Shown piece after piece: positions 36,382 to 44,770 of a DNA stretch of 64,000 nucleotides. A program made the position numbers and the translations under genes. The stretch is taken from the NCBI GenBank assembly GCA_002737345.1, contig NSIK01000016.1, forward strand, positions 8,158 to 72,157. The letters run 5' to 3'. Within the stretch, counting starts at the first letter, position 1. Each line of letters begins with the position of its first letter. The stretch is from Nitrospirota bacterium (GTDB taxonomy: Bacteria > Nitrospirota > Nitrospiria > Nitrospirales > Nitrospiraceae). The notes below the pieces were generated by a model. It was not told where the DNA came from. It did not search any database and worked only from the letters and a program-made list of their open reading frames with translations.

Positions 36382-37863
36382 CTAAAAGTACGTTGCGCCT
36401 TGAATCAACAACCCGTTCCCATTCATCGGGTTCCCTGCGGTGGTCGCGTTACCTCCGCTAGCATAATCTTGACCCGACGTGAGACCCTGCGCGTTTTGCT
36501 GTGTATTAAACTGCCAGTCAAACTTGAACACCACGTCCTCAATCGGTCTGAAATTGAGGCCAAGGGTGAGCCGCTCAAGCTCCCGCCGATTTCCAATTGT
36601 ATTCGGCGCATTCCGAGTGCGGTTATCTGTGTCGGTGTCGACACGTTCCCAGCGAACAACCGCCGTAAAGGTCGAGGCATTCGAGAAGTGACTTGGCGCC
36701 CATTTCTTGAGGAAATCAGGCATGAAATGATAGTTCCCCTGAATGTAATAGCCCTGCATGCCGGCAGGCCCGATCCCGTTGCCGGTGGCGCCGGTTGCGT
36801 TATTATTGCTGATCCTTGCCCAGGCTGATTCACCGATCACCTCGAAGGGGCCTCGCTGGAGAGTCCAGTCGAGTGCGAATAGGCTGATGCGCCCGGCCCC
36901 GACGTCCCCAGCTGCTTGTTTGTATGCGCCATGATAACCGGACCCAGCGACTTCGATGCCCAGCCTCGGGCTGAAGGCGACACGGCCTACGACAGCTTTG
37001 TTGTCGTCGCGATCACGGGAGACGCTGCCGCGCGCGTCTCGGACTCCCCGGTCGGTGATTGCGCCTGCTTGCGAGCTCATGCCGTTGACCGCGTAGATTT
37101 CATAGTCCAGCTTGGACTGGGAGGATGGGTAAAGTGTGCCGTAGAATCCAGCCCCCGATTCATACCAGGTGCTGGGGATGACAATCCTGGATACCATAGG
37201 CCGATCAACTAGATCGTTCAATGGCGAGTCGTGCAGCAAGTTAAACTTGCCGACCGGCATCAGGAGGATGCCGGCGCGAATATTGATCGCTTCCTTTACG
37301 AGGTAGTCTATTTGTGCGAATTCGATCTGCATGGAGCCATCGCCGGTTTGTGGAGCATTCGACCCGCCGCGCTCCATCTCGATTTCCGTCGCAAATTTCA
37401 CATGGTCGGTGATATCCGCAAAGATGAAGGGCACCATCCGCTGTTGGCCAAAGCTATTGCGGCTTGGATTGTCCAGGTTTTGACGCGACAGGTTATTGTA
37501 CATGACATCTGCGTAGCCACCGACCATGGCCTTCGGCGCGCTCAAGAAGGGCTTGGCATAGATCAGTTTGCCTGATCCGGTTGAGCCGAATCCTAGGGGG
37601 ATGTTTTCCTCTCCCTTTCGTTCGACTCTGATGTCGGTTATGGGGCCTGCCGGGGTGGGGTAGGGAGTCGTACCGGGCTGACCCTCTTGCTTTTCCACGG
37701 CTCGTTCCATGGGGCTTTCGCGCCGTTCATGCTCCTGCATCTTTTTGTTGACGGCTTCGTCGACGAGTTTCTTAATGTCCTCCTGGGTCATGTTTTCCGC
37801 CAAGGCCGGGATAACCTGCAGGCTGGCGAGTACGAGAACCCCAAGGATTGACCAAACTTTCAT
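36382..37863 (-). CDS. Outer membrane porin-like beta-barrel protein
   Basis: About 493 residues from ATG 37863 after GGAGGATACCG. It has a signal peptide (KVWSILGVLVLASLQVIPALAEN), then a charged coiled-coil segment (residues about 24-60, DIKKLVDEAVNKKMQEHERR) as in OprO/P-like or Fe-related porins with an N-terminal trimerisation helix. The rest is a barrel with many amphipathic strands, Asn/Gly rich, ending with the aromatic Phe (GATYF). Most likely a selective channel for an anion or chelate; substrate not deducible. The open frame runs to 37989, but that part has no ribosome site. It is the second gene behind a Fur-box promoter. Confidence 0.85.
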   Translation of the reverse strand: MKVWSILGVLVLASLQVIPALAENMTQEDIKKLVDEAVNKKMQEHERRESPMERAVEKQEGQPGTTPYPTPAGPITDIRVERKGEENIPLGFGSTGSGKLIYAKPFLSAPKAMVGGYADVMYNNLSRQNLDNPSRNSFGQQRMVPFIFADITDHVKFATEIEMERGGSNAPQTGDGSMQIEFAQIDYLVKEAINIRAGILLMPVGKFNLLHDSPLNDLVDRPMVSRIVIPSTWYESGAGFYGTLYPSSQSKLDYEIYAVNGMSSQAGAITDRGVRDARGSVSRDRDDNKAVVGRVAFSPRLGIEVAGSGYHGAYKQAAGDVGAGRISLFALDWTLQRGPFEVIGESAWARISNNNATGATGNGIGPAGMQGYYIQGNYHFMPDFLKKWAPSHFSNASTFTAVVRWERVDTDTDNRTRNAPNTIGNRRELERLTLGLNFRPIEDVVFKFDWQFNTQQNAQGLTSGQDYASGGNATTAGNPMNGNGLLIQGATYF

Positions 37864-37955
37864 CGGTATCCTCCACGGTGAGTAAAATGGTTGTGGTCTG
37901 ACTCGGGACTCGCAGGTCTCTGGTCGTGTTGATAATTCATGGTGACCGCCTCTTT

Positions 37956-38159
37956 TCATGATGTGTAACCGGATGTAAGCGCTGTCCACCCCTCAATGGC
38001 TGTGAAGGGGATCACAACAATCCTTTTGCAACGTTTGCACTTCAGATCGAGACCTTGTCCGCGAACTTTGGCAATTAGCTGTCCGCATTCGCATCGAGTT
38101 TCTTTGCTAGTACAGAGCCCCGCCGCGGGAGTTTTTGTTGCCGTCATGGTGCGAACCAT
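37956..38159 (-). CDS. Small zinc-ribbon protein (Com-like)
   Basis: 67 residues. The core ETRCECGQLIAKVRGQGLDL plus KCKRCKRIVVIPF has CxC and CxxC knuckles like the Mu-phage Com family of zinc-finger translational or transcriptional regulators. ATG 38159 or a second ATG four codons in. It is the first gene after the Fur-box promoter at 38175-38216 and runs into the porin gene after about 92 bases, so it may regulate this operon. No phage genes are nearby. Confidence 0.65.
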   Translation of the reverse strand: MVRTMTATKTPAAGLCTSKETRCECGQLIAKVRGQGLDLKCKRCKRIVVIPFTAIEGWTALTSGYTS

Positions 38160-38174
38160 TTCCGTAAATGAAAT

Positions 38175-38216
38175 TGAGAACGATTATTAATATCTTAATT
38201 TCATTCTCATTGTCAA
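38175..38216 (-). promoter_or_regulatory. Promoter with overlapping Fur-box-like operator, porin/FMN operon
   Basis: On the minus strand: TTGACA -35 (38211-38216), an 18-base spacer and TATTAA -10 (38187-38192). The inverted repeat TGAGAATGA...TCGTTCTCA (38175-38209) covers the spacer and -10. It resembles A/T-rich Fur boxes (TGAGAAT...ATTCTCA type). Expression would rise when iron is scarce. The position upstream of the small zinc-ribbon gene, with divergent 38307 on the other side, makes it a likely Fur-controlled control region. Confidence 0.6.
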
Positions 38217-38272
38217 GAGGGGGCTATCCCCCAGATGGCAAGGAAGAACATGCAATCAGGCCAGGGTTTGCC

Positions 38273-38278
38273 TATAAT
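38273..38278 (+). promoter_or_regulatory. Consensus -10 box for the 38307 gene
   Basis: TATAAT at 38273-38278, about 29 bases before the start codon. No good -35 is seen, so an activator or a weak promoter is possible. Confidence 0.4.
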
Positions 38279-38306
38279 TCAAGCACGATAAAAGTGGGGT
38301 GGTCGA

Positions 38307-38909
38307 ATGTGGACTAATTTTGCCTGGATCGCTGGAATTGCATTCATTTCTGTGGGGTGCGCAGCGGACTTGCCCTCGCTCGTTGAATCTCCTGACCCTG
38401 ACGGACCATTGGTCGTGGGACGGGTCGTTACGGTTGTGACTGGTGAACGAGGCAGAATGTACGCAGCGGAAGTGCGCTTTTTCGAGATGGAAGATCAACG
38501 AACTCACGAACGGTTTAATGTGGAGATCAAGTCCGCGGATCGGCATTTTGCGATTGCGTTGCCTGTCGGAGACTATCGCCTCAATCGCGTGCAGATCAGC
38601 GAGGGGCCCTTTATGTCCATGGCGGACGTGAGCGCGGCTTTCTCAGTTAGCCAAGATAGGGTGACCGATGTGGGGACCTGGCGGTTTGCTGTTGATTCGC
38701 CCCGCTATGGGCGCATGGTGGTCCTGTCGATGGTGATGGACAGTGATGATCGGTGGCTGACCGATGCCTTCCTTACGAAACAATATCCTGCATTGCAAGG
38801 AGTTCCCGTCACGTCCGTCCTCCCTGAGCCCTCGACGATGGAAACGCGCCTCTATGAAGTGCTGCCATATCCGCGCTATTCACGATACTTTCAGCGACAT
38901 GTTTGGTAG
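38307..38909 (+). CDS. Lipoprotein of unknown function, apbE neighbour
   Basis: 200 residues. N-terminal WTNFAWIAGIAFISVGC contains a lipobox (SVGC). The mature part resembles a beta-sandwich secreted protein (VVGRVVTVVTGERGRMYAAEV, FAIALPVGDYRLNRVQIS), similar to carboxypeptidase-regulatory or lipoprotein beta domains that bind peptides or glycans, and ends in a Tyr-rich tail. No enzymatic motif. It ends 10 bases before apbE, suggesting a shared transcript. Role unknown. Confidence 0.8.
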   Translation: MWTNFAWIAGIAFISVGCAADLPSLVESPDPDGPLVVGRVVTVVTGERGRMYAAEVRFFEMEDQRTHERFNVEIKSADRHFAIALPVGDYRLNRVQISEGPFMSMADVSAAFSVSQDRVTDVGTWRFAVDSPRYGRMVVLSMVMDSDDRWLTDAFLTKQYPALQGVPVTSVLPEPSTMETRLYEVLPYPRYSRYFQRHVW

Positions 38910-38919
38910 GAGCCTATTG

Positions 38920-39975
38920 ATGAGCTCGAGTCAGGCTGGCGTACTTATCTGGTGTTTCTCTCTCAACCTTCTCGTGGGATCTGGTTGCGCAGCTCTCTCA
39001 TCTGGTGGTCCGGCTGTGGTGGTGAAGCGGACACAGATGCATATGGGAACGCTCGTTTCCGTCACCGCTGTGGCGCTAACTCATGAAGATGCGAACAAGG
39101 CAATCAATGCCGGGTTTATGGAAATCAAGCGGCTTGAGCAGTTGCTGAGCACCTGGATTCCAACGAGCGAGCTTTCTCGCGTGAATGCTGCGGCGGGAGT
39201 CATGCCGGTCTCTGTAAGTCCCGAAACGTTGACGGTCGTTCAACGCGCGATGCAGGCAGCGGCCATGACCGGTGGCGGTTTCAATATTGCCATTGGCCCT
39301 GCGGTCGATGCCTGGCGCGTGACCGAAGGCCAACGGATACCGACCGCATCTGAACTGGAGGCCCTCCGTCCTTTGGTGGATCTGCAAGCTGTCTATATCG
39401 ACGCGCGGGGGCGGACGATCTATCTTGAGAAAATAGGTATGAGGATCGATGTGGGAGGGATCGGCAAGGGTTACGCAGCCGATCAAGCCGTGACGGTCAT
39501 GCAGAAGGCCGGGGCTGTTGCCGGAGTCGTGGCGCTTTCAGGGGATATCAAAACATTCGGCCGGTTGCCTGGCGGGAAGATGTTTCCCGTCGGCATTCAG
39601 CATCCGCGACAGGACGGAGCGGTATTGGCCTGGATCGATTTACAAGACGAAGCCATTTCTACCGCCGGAGATTATGAGCGGTTCTTCGAGCGTGACGGTG
39701 TCCGCTATCATCACATTCTCGATCCGCTCACGCTCCAGCCGGCGCGCGGTTGCCAGAGCGTGACGGTGATTGCCAAGGAAGGGGTTTGGGCCGATGGCCT
39801 CGATACAGGCATTTTTGTGATGGGACCGAAACGGGGCATGGAACTGGTCGAACAGCTGCCGGACGTCGAGGCTATTATTGTCGGGCACGACGGCCGCGTG
39901 TTTGTCTCATCCGGGCTAAAGACCCGCGTCCTGTTTCCGTCTGATTCCGACGCGAAAGGACAGGCTCAACATTGA
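38920..39975 (+). CDS. apbE: FAD:protein FMN transferase ApbE (lipoprotein form)
   Basis: Transfers FMN from FAD onto a Thr in exported proteins. About 351 residues from ATG 38920 with TAGGAG upstream. A signal peptide with lipobox (GSGCAAL) anchors it to the outer face of the inner membrane. Key motifs: MGTLVSVT-like N-terminal strand, IDVGGIGKGYAADQAV for FAD binding, YHHILDPLTLQPARG, and the metal-binding Asp motif ADGLDTGIFVMG. The obvious substrate in the window is the SGAT protein at 35200-35886. The stop overlaps the next gene. Confidence 0.93.
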   Translation: MSSSQAGVLIWCFSLNLLVGSGCAALSSGGPAVVVKRTQMHMGTLVSVTAVALTHEDANKAINAGFMEIKRLEQLLSTWIPTSELSRVNAAAGVMPVSVSPETLTVVQRAMQAAAMTGGGFNIAIGPAVDAWRVTEGQRIPTASELEALRPLVDLQAVYIDARGRTIYLEKIGMRIDVGGIGKGYAADQAVTVMQKAGAVAGVVALSGDIKTFGRLPGGKMFPVGIQHPRQDGAVLAWIDLQDEAISTAGDYERFFERDGVRYHHILDPLTLQPARGCQSVTVIAKEGVWADGLDTGIFVMGPKRGMELVEQLPDVEAIIVGHDGRVFVSSGLKTRVLFPSDSDAKGQAQH

Positions 39976-40277
39976 GGACCCTGCAGCAACTCGTACTTAT
40001 CTGTGCCCTAGGGGCAGTCAGTGCTTGTTCGGAGTTCGAAGCCCAGCACTTCAAAGGTCGCATTAATGAAGCCACGACCGAGCAAGTGGCCAAGCGCTAT
40101 GGCCCGCCCCATGAGATTGAGCAGCGTGAGGGCCATCGAATGGTCTGGACCTATTTTGACCGGGGAAGTGCCACTTCAGGCTACACCGGCACAGCCCGTT
40201 CAGCCTTTTGCCGCGCCTACGTGCTGACATTTGATCGACAGGAAATTCTGAGAGATTGGCAGCAACAGGAGTGCTGA
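39972..40277 (+). CDS. Small lipoprotein, BamE/SmpA-like
   Basis: 101 residues from TTG 39972 overlapping the apbE stop. It has an N-terminal signal with lipobox (VSACSEF). The mature part has TTEQVAKRYGPPHEIEQREGHRMVWTYFDRG, resembling the BamE/SmpA beta-alpha fold. Two more Cys residues occur near the C-terminus. Its function is unknown; it is probably co-transcribed with apbE. Confidence 0.75.
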   Translation: MRTLQQLVLICALGAVSACSEFEAQHFKGRINEATTEQVAKRYGPPHEIEQREGHRMVWTYFDRGSATSGYTGTARSAFCRAYVLTFDRQEILRDWQQQEC

Positions 40278-40304
40278 AGTTAGCAGAATACGTTCCGCTT
40301 CAGC

Positions 40305-41141
40305 CTACGAATCCAATCGATAGCTGATGGGAATCTTAATCGTCAATTGTGGTCGGCCCAGTGGATGGGGCAGGTGGAAAGGGGCTGCCTGCCTGATGGT
40401 TTCAATCGCAGCCTTGTCGAGGCTGGGGAATCCTGAACTCTGAACCACCTCAATCTCGCCGACGCTGCCATCTTCACTGAGCACTATTTTAACCATCACC
40501 CTTCCTTCGGCTCGCTCGATTCGGGCTGCAGCTGGGTAGCGTTTCAGTTCTTCCACTCGCCGTATAATCGCTTCAGCGAGCCATCCATAGTCTCGTTTCG
40601 CCGGTTCGTTTGCTGGCGCAGGGGCGATCCCGGCAGTTTGCGCTGGCACTGCGTCAGGTTTGGCTGTCGGCTCCAGGAGTGCCGGAGGCCTGGGCGGAGG
40701 CGTCTGTGCCGTAGGTTTCGCAGGAGCGGCCACCGGCGCTTCGCTTGGGTTTTCGACGGCTGGGGCCTTTGTGACCACCGGGGCTGCAGTTTCATGTTTG
40801 ATCGGCTGAGCCGGTTGTGGTGGAGGCGGTACAGGAGTTTTTGGGGCCACTGGAGTGACGGTCTGTTCAGTAATCGATGGAGTGGTCTGTGGCGACTGGG
40901 TTTGCGGTGCAGGCTGGGCCTGGGCCTGGCTCGGGGGTGACGAGTCCCGTGTCACTAGTTCTGTCGGGGAGACGAGCAAGGCGTCCCACTTGAACGGCTT
41001 TTCTTGCGGCCCGAGTTGGATCTCCTTTACGAGCAGGACTGCGCCGAGCACCACTGCTCCATGTAAGAGGAGAGAGACGACCCAGCCTTGTACGTGAGAA
41101 CTCTTCTGGCTTTCGAAGTGCTGTGGTCCGGCAGCGGTCAC
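40305..41141 (-). CDS. tonB: TonB energy transducer
   Basis: 278 residues. Layout: cytoplasmic basic N-terminus, one membrane helix (residues about 17-40), a long periplasmic Pro/Ala/Gln/Thr-rich linker (about 60-170), and a C-terminal TonB domain with YGWLAEAIIRRVEELKRYPAAARIERAEGRVMVK and SSGFPSLDKAAIETIRQAAPF. It couples inner-membrane proton motive force to outer-membrane receptors. The start overlaps the exbD stop by four bases. Confidence 0.95.
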   Translation of the reverse strand: MTAAGPQHFESQKSSHVQGWVVSLLLHGAVVLGAVLLVKEIQLGPQEKPFKWDALLVSPTELVTRDSSPPSQAQAQPAPQTQSPQTTPSITEQTVTPVAPKTPVPPPPQPAQPIKHETAAPVVTKAPAVENPSEAPVAAPAKPTAQTPPPRPPALLEPTAKPDAVPAQTAGIAPAPANEPAKRDYGWLAEAIIRRVEELKRYPAAARIERAEGRVMVKIVLSEDGSVGEIEVVQSSGFPSLDKAAIETIRQAAPFHLPHPLGRPQLTIKIPISYRLDS

Positions 41142-41512
41142 AGCCGAACGACCTCCAGGCTGATTTGTTGAAATCCCAGCCCCCGCACTTCATCCACCAC
41201 GGATACGAACCGTTCGAGCTGGATGACTTTATCCGCCCGCACGACGACCGTCGATTCTCGAGGCTCCGACGCCAGGGCGCCCGAGAGCCCCCCTGCAGGA
41301 ATGGCATGGTCGTTGAAGAAGAGCGCGCCCTCGGCAGTTAGGGTGATCACAACCGGGGCATCCTTACGGTCGCCGACTTCTTTCGCTTTAGCCAAATTGA
41401 CCGGAATCTGGCCGCTGCTGATAAAGGTGGCGGTGGTCAGGACGATGACCAGGAGGACCAGCATGACGTCCACGAGGGGAATGACGTTGATCTGATCAAT
41501 GTCGCGCTGCAT
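41138..41512 (-). CDS. exbD: Biopolymer transport protein ExbD
   Basis: 124 residues: cytoplasmic N-terminus, one membrane helix with the conserved Asp-containing segment NVIPLVDVMLVLLVIVLTTA, and a periplasmic domain. Part of the TonB-ExbB-ExbD motor. It overlaps exbB by 17 bases and tonB by four. Confidence 0.95.
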   Translation of the reverse strand: MQRDIDQINVIPLVDVMLVLLVIVLTTATFISSGQIPVNLAKAKEVGDRKDAPVVITLTAEGALFFNDHAIPAGGLSGALASEPRESTVVVRADKVIQLERFVSVVDEVRGLGFQQISLEVVRL

Positions 41513-41927
41513 GCTGTTCCTTGTGTAGCGCGAGGAGCTCGGTGACTTTTCTCCGAAGCACGTTGTTCATGACGACGCAGGGAATCGCGACCAGCAGTCC
41601 GACCGCCGTCGCTTTCAGCGCCAGGCTGAGCCCGATCATGATGGCATTGACGGCCATGGTGCCGGAGGTGCCCATCGTATGGAAGGTGAGCATGATGCCC
41701 AGCACGGTGCCTAGCAGGCCGATATAGGGGGCGTTTGCGGCGACCGTGCCGATGACGACTAATCGTTTGGTTAGAGCCATTTCCAGCCCCAGGCTGCTGG
41801 GGTACTGGGCAAGATTGATGCGGCGGTAAAAAATCCACCGCTCGACCGCCACGGCCATAGTCCAGAGGCTGAGCGCCAAGAGGAGCCCGATGATGCCGTA
41901 ATCAACGACGTTTTGCAGTGCGTTCAT
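41496..41927 (-). CDS. exbB: Biopolymer transport protein ExbB (short)
   Basis: 143 residues with three membrane helices. It contains the conserved segment IGTVAANAPYIGLLGTVLGIMLTF and IGLSLALKATAVGLLVAIPCVVMNN. Shorter than the E. coli protein but normal for ExbB in many diderms. First gene of exbB-exbD-tonB; GGAG precedes the ATG. Confidence 0.94.
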   Translation of the reverse strand: MNALQNVVDYGIIGLLLALSLWTMAVAVERWIFYRRINLAQYPSSLGLEMALTKRLVVIGTVAANAPYIGLLGTVLGIMLTFHTMGTSGTMAVNAIMIGLSLALKATAVGLLVAIPCVVMNNVLRRKVTELLALHKEQHAARH

Positions 41928-42058
41928 GGAGGAGATCTCACTTTCGTTGCGTGACTCACGGACCGGTGGGGGCGGGACCCGTCGTACGTCTCTATCAATG
42001 CCAGATCGTGGGAAAGCCTGTCAATTTTTCGTACACTCGGTAGCCTCCGGTGCGACCT

Positions 42059-43135
42059 CTAGCCGGCTGACGTTTCTTGTCGAAAGAGTACTGTGTGGGT
42101 CGCCAGGACACGGAGCTCCACCGCCGTGCCTACCTGATAAATGCTCGTGGAGCCTTGACTGCTATGGACGATTTGACCGGAGGGAAGGCTGACCGTGTAG
42201 AGATTTTCCGAGCCGCGGAATTGGCGGGAAATGACGCGGGATCTGGCGCCTTCCGTCGGGACGAGGTGAATGTCGTCCGGTCTGATCATGACGACCACGG
42301 TTGTACCGTCCTGACATTCGAGGGTATCGGGAAATTCCCCCAGTTCGGTCTGGACCATGCCGTGCGATACGGTTCCAGGAATAAAGTCCGCCTGGCCAAC
42401 AAAGTCGGCCACGAAGGGTGTGGCCGGTAGGTGATACATCATTTCCGGCGTATCGAATTGCTCCAGGCGGCCCTGGTTGAGGACGGCAATCCGATCAGCC
42501 ATGGCAAAGGCTTCGTCATGGTCATGTGTCACGAGGATGGTCGTCGTCTTCGTCCGGCGTAGCAGGTCGTGGAGCTCCTGGCGCATGCGTCCCGACATAT
42601 CGGGGTCCAAATTACTGAAGGGCTCGTCGAGCAACAGGACGATGGGATTCTGGACGAGGGCGCGGGCCAGCGCGACACGTTGCTGCTGGCCGCCAGACAA
42701 TTCGTGCGGATACCGCCGCTCGAATCCCTCCAGCCCTGTGAGCCGCAGCATCTCCTGGACCCGTGTGGTGCGCAGGCTTTGCGTGGATTGGCTGAGCCCA
42801 AAGGCGATGTTGTCCTGCACGCGCAAGTGGGGGAAGAGGGCATATTCTTGAAAGACCATCCCGATGCGCCGGTTCTCCGTCGGGGTCATCACCTTCTGTG
42901 ACGACACGAGCTGGTCTGATAAAAAAATTTGCCCTGAGCGAACCGGTTCAAATCCCGCGATCGCCCGAAGAATCGTTGTTTTCCCGCAGCCGGATGGGCC
43001 GAGCAGGCAGAGGATCTCCCCTTCCTTAGCCGCAAACGAAATGTCCTGGACCGCGGGCCGCCCTGCTTCATAGGAACAGGAAACTTGCCGCAGCTCCAAG
43101 ACCGAGGAAACGGTTGTGGAATGGTCTGAGGTCAC
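42059..43135 (-). CDS. fbpC: Ferric-iron ABC transporter ATP-binding protein
   Basis: 358 residues. The nucleotide-binding domain has Walker A GPSGCGKTTILRAIAG, ABC signature LSGGQQQRVALARALVQ, Walker B VLLLDEPFSNLD and the switch His in VTHDHDEAF. The C-terminal TOBE-like domain (about 240-350) is typical of FbpC/PotA/CysA importers. It lies downstream of the matching permease and binding-protein genes in one minus-strand unit. Ferric iron is the inferred substrate from the fbpA partner and nearby Fur site. Confidence 0.93.
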   Translation of the reverse strand: MTSDHSTTVSSVLELRQVSCSYEAGRPAVQDISFAAKEGEILCLLGPSGCGKTTILRAIAGFEPVRSGQIFLSDQLVSSQKVMTPTENRRIGMVFQEYALFPHLRVQDNIAFGLSQSTQSLRTTRVQEMLRLTGLEGFERRYPHELSGGQQQRVALARALVQNPIVLLLDEPFSNLDPDMSGRMRQELHDLLRRTKTTTILVTHDHDEAFAMADRIAVLNQGRLEQFDTPEMMYHLPATPFVADFVGQADFIPGTVSHGMVQTELGEFPDTLECQDGTTVVVMIRPDDIHLVPTEGARSRVISRQFRGSENLYTVSLPSGQIVHSSQGSTSIYQVGTAVELRVLATHTVLFRQETSAG

Positions 43136-43168
43136 AGAGTCACAATCCTTTCTTTAGTATTCAATTTA

Positions 43169-44752
43169 TTAGGCGGCGCGCCAATCTTTCGAGACTAATA
43201 AGGCCAATGCCGGGAGACTCAGTAACACAATGAGGAGCGCGGCGGGGGCGGCGAGCTGAAAGTATTCTTCGCTCGCTTCCATCCAGACGCGAATGGCCAG
43301 GGTGTCGAATCCCACCGGCCGCAATAAGAGGGTCGCAGGTAATTCCTTCATCGTTTGTAGAAACATCAAGACCCAGGCAACGACAAATCCATTGCGGATC
43401 AGGGGCAGCGTCACTCGCCGCCAGGTTGCCCGCATGCCAAAGCCCAGCGTGCGCGAGACCTCTTCCAGGTTCGGGCTAATTTGCTGAAGTGCAGGCTCCA
43501 GCGATTGAAGGCCAGCCGGGAGAAAGTGGATTACGTAGGCCACGATGAGGATCAGGACCGAGCCGTAGAACACGGGAGCCAGTTGGGTAAAGAGGACGAG
43601 GACGGCCAATGCCGCCACCGGCCCTGGCAGCACGTAGCCGGCATAGGCTGCCTGCAGGCAACCCACGTTCAGCAGGGTTGGGCGGCGGCTCGCCAGGTAG
43701 GCGAGCGGCAAGCCGATCAAGACCCCGCCGGTAGCCGCGCTGGCGGCTAGGAGCCCGCTGTTCCAGATAAATCCAAAAAACCGGCGATCGAGTGTCGCTT
43801 GCGCTTCGGGAGACAGGCTCCATTGGATCAAGAGCGAGGCGGGCAGCACGAAGGCTGCCGCGACGATCAGCCCGAGATAGCTGGTGATGGCGACTGTGCC
43901 GAGCCACCCATACTGCTGCCGTTGCGGAGCTCGGTAGCGGCCGGTCGTTTGGTAGAACCGGCTCCGCTGCCGGAACCACCGTTCGGTAATCAGGAAAATC
44001 AGCGCGAGGGCAACCAGCAAGAGACTCAAGATGCTCGCGGCCGTATTGTCGGATCGTCCGGTCATCTGCTGAAACACGGCATAGGTGAGGGTCTGGTAGC
44101 GAAGCAAGGAGACTGCGCCAAAGTCCGACACGACATACAAGATGACGAGGGCGAGTCCTGCGGCAATCGAGGGGCGCATTAAGGGCAGGGTCACGCGCCA
44201 GAGGGTCGAGAGACGGGATGCGCCGCTGGCCCGCGCCACCTCTTCGAACGACACGTTCATGCTGAGGAGGGCGCTCCGGCTGAGGAGATAGACAAAGGGA
44301 AAAGTATCCAAGGCCATGACGAGCGTCGCGCCCCAATAACTATGGGGAGAGAAGATCCTGGCTTGAGGGCCTGCCAGGAGTTGCCAGAGATGCTCGACCG
44401 GACCGTCGAATCCTAAAAGATAGGAATAGACATAGGCCAGGACGTACGTCGGCATCGCCAGAGGAAGGACCAAGGCGCCCTCCCACATGCGGCGACCGGG
44501 AAATTCCGTGCGAGAGACCAGCCAGGCGGTCGAGACGCCCAGGAAGAGCGTGACGACCGCGACGCTGGCGGCTAGAGAGACGGTGTTGAATAGCAGTTCG
44601 GGAATGCGGGTGCTCCATAAACGGATCCAGACTGCCGGATCAGCCGAGAGGGCCTGTGCCGTGACATAGCCAAGCGGAAGCAGGATGAGGCCAGCAGTGG
44701 CGAGGGCAAGGAGTTGCAGCGGTGAGGCAAGTTGTTGGCGAATCGTGCTCAC
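43169..44752 (-). CDS. fbpB: Ferric-iron ABC transporter permease (fused double domain)
   Basis: 527 residues with about twelve membrane helices. There are two BPD-transport domains, each with an EAA loop: the first around SFEEVARASGASRLSTLWRVTLPLM and the second around NLEEVSRTLGFGMRATWRRVTLPLI. The fused two-domain form is typical of FbpB/SfuB. It lies 33 bases upstream of the ATPase gene in transcription order. Confidence 0.95.
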   Translation of the reverse strand: MSTIRQQLASPLQLLALATAGLILLPLGYVTAQALSADPAVWIRLWSTRIPELLFNTVSLAASVAVVTLFLGVSTAWLVSRTEFPGRRMWEGALVLPLAMPTYVLAYVYSYLLGFDGPVEHLWQLLAGPQARIFSPHSYWGATLVMALDTFPFVYLLSRSALLSMNVSFEEVARASGASRLSTLWRVTLPLMRPSIAAGLALVILYVVSDFGAVSLLRYQTLTYAVFQQMTGRSDNTAASILSLLLVALALIFLITERWFRQRSRFYQTTGRYRAPQRQQYGWLGTVAITSYLGLIVAAAFVLPASLLIQWSLSPEAQATLDRRFFGFIWNSGLLAASAATGGVLIGLPLAYLASRRPTLLNVGCLQAAYAGYVLPGPVAALAVLVLFTQLAPVFYGSVLILIVAYVIHFLPAGLQSLEPALQQISPNLEEVSRTLGFGMRATWRRVTLPLIRNGFVVAWVLMFLQTMKELPATLLLRPVGFDTLAIRVWMEASEEYFQLAAPAALLIVLLSLPALALLVSKDWRAA

Positions 44753-44770
44753 GGTGTGTTCCTTCGAGAG

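Noticed and set aside
36382-37863. TonB-dependent receptor
   Set aside because: No plug domain or TonB box seen; size about 493 residues and N-terminal coiled coil favour a porin.
37864-37989. 42-codon extension of the porin N-terminus
   Set aside because: ATG 37863 has a good GGAGG site and a perfect signal peptide; the extension has neither.
38764-38919. Longer apbE start within the upstream lipoprotein gene
   Set aside because: ATG 38920 has TAGGAG at correct distance and begins the lipoprotein signal; the extension is out of family.
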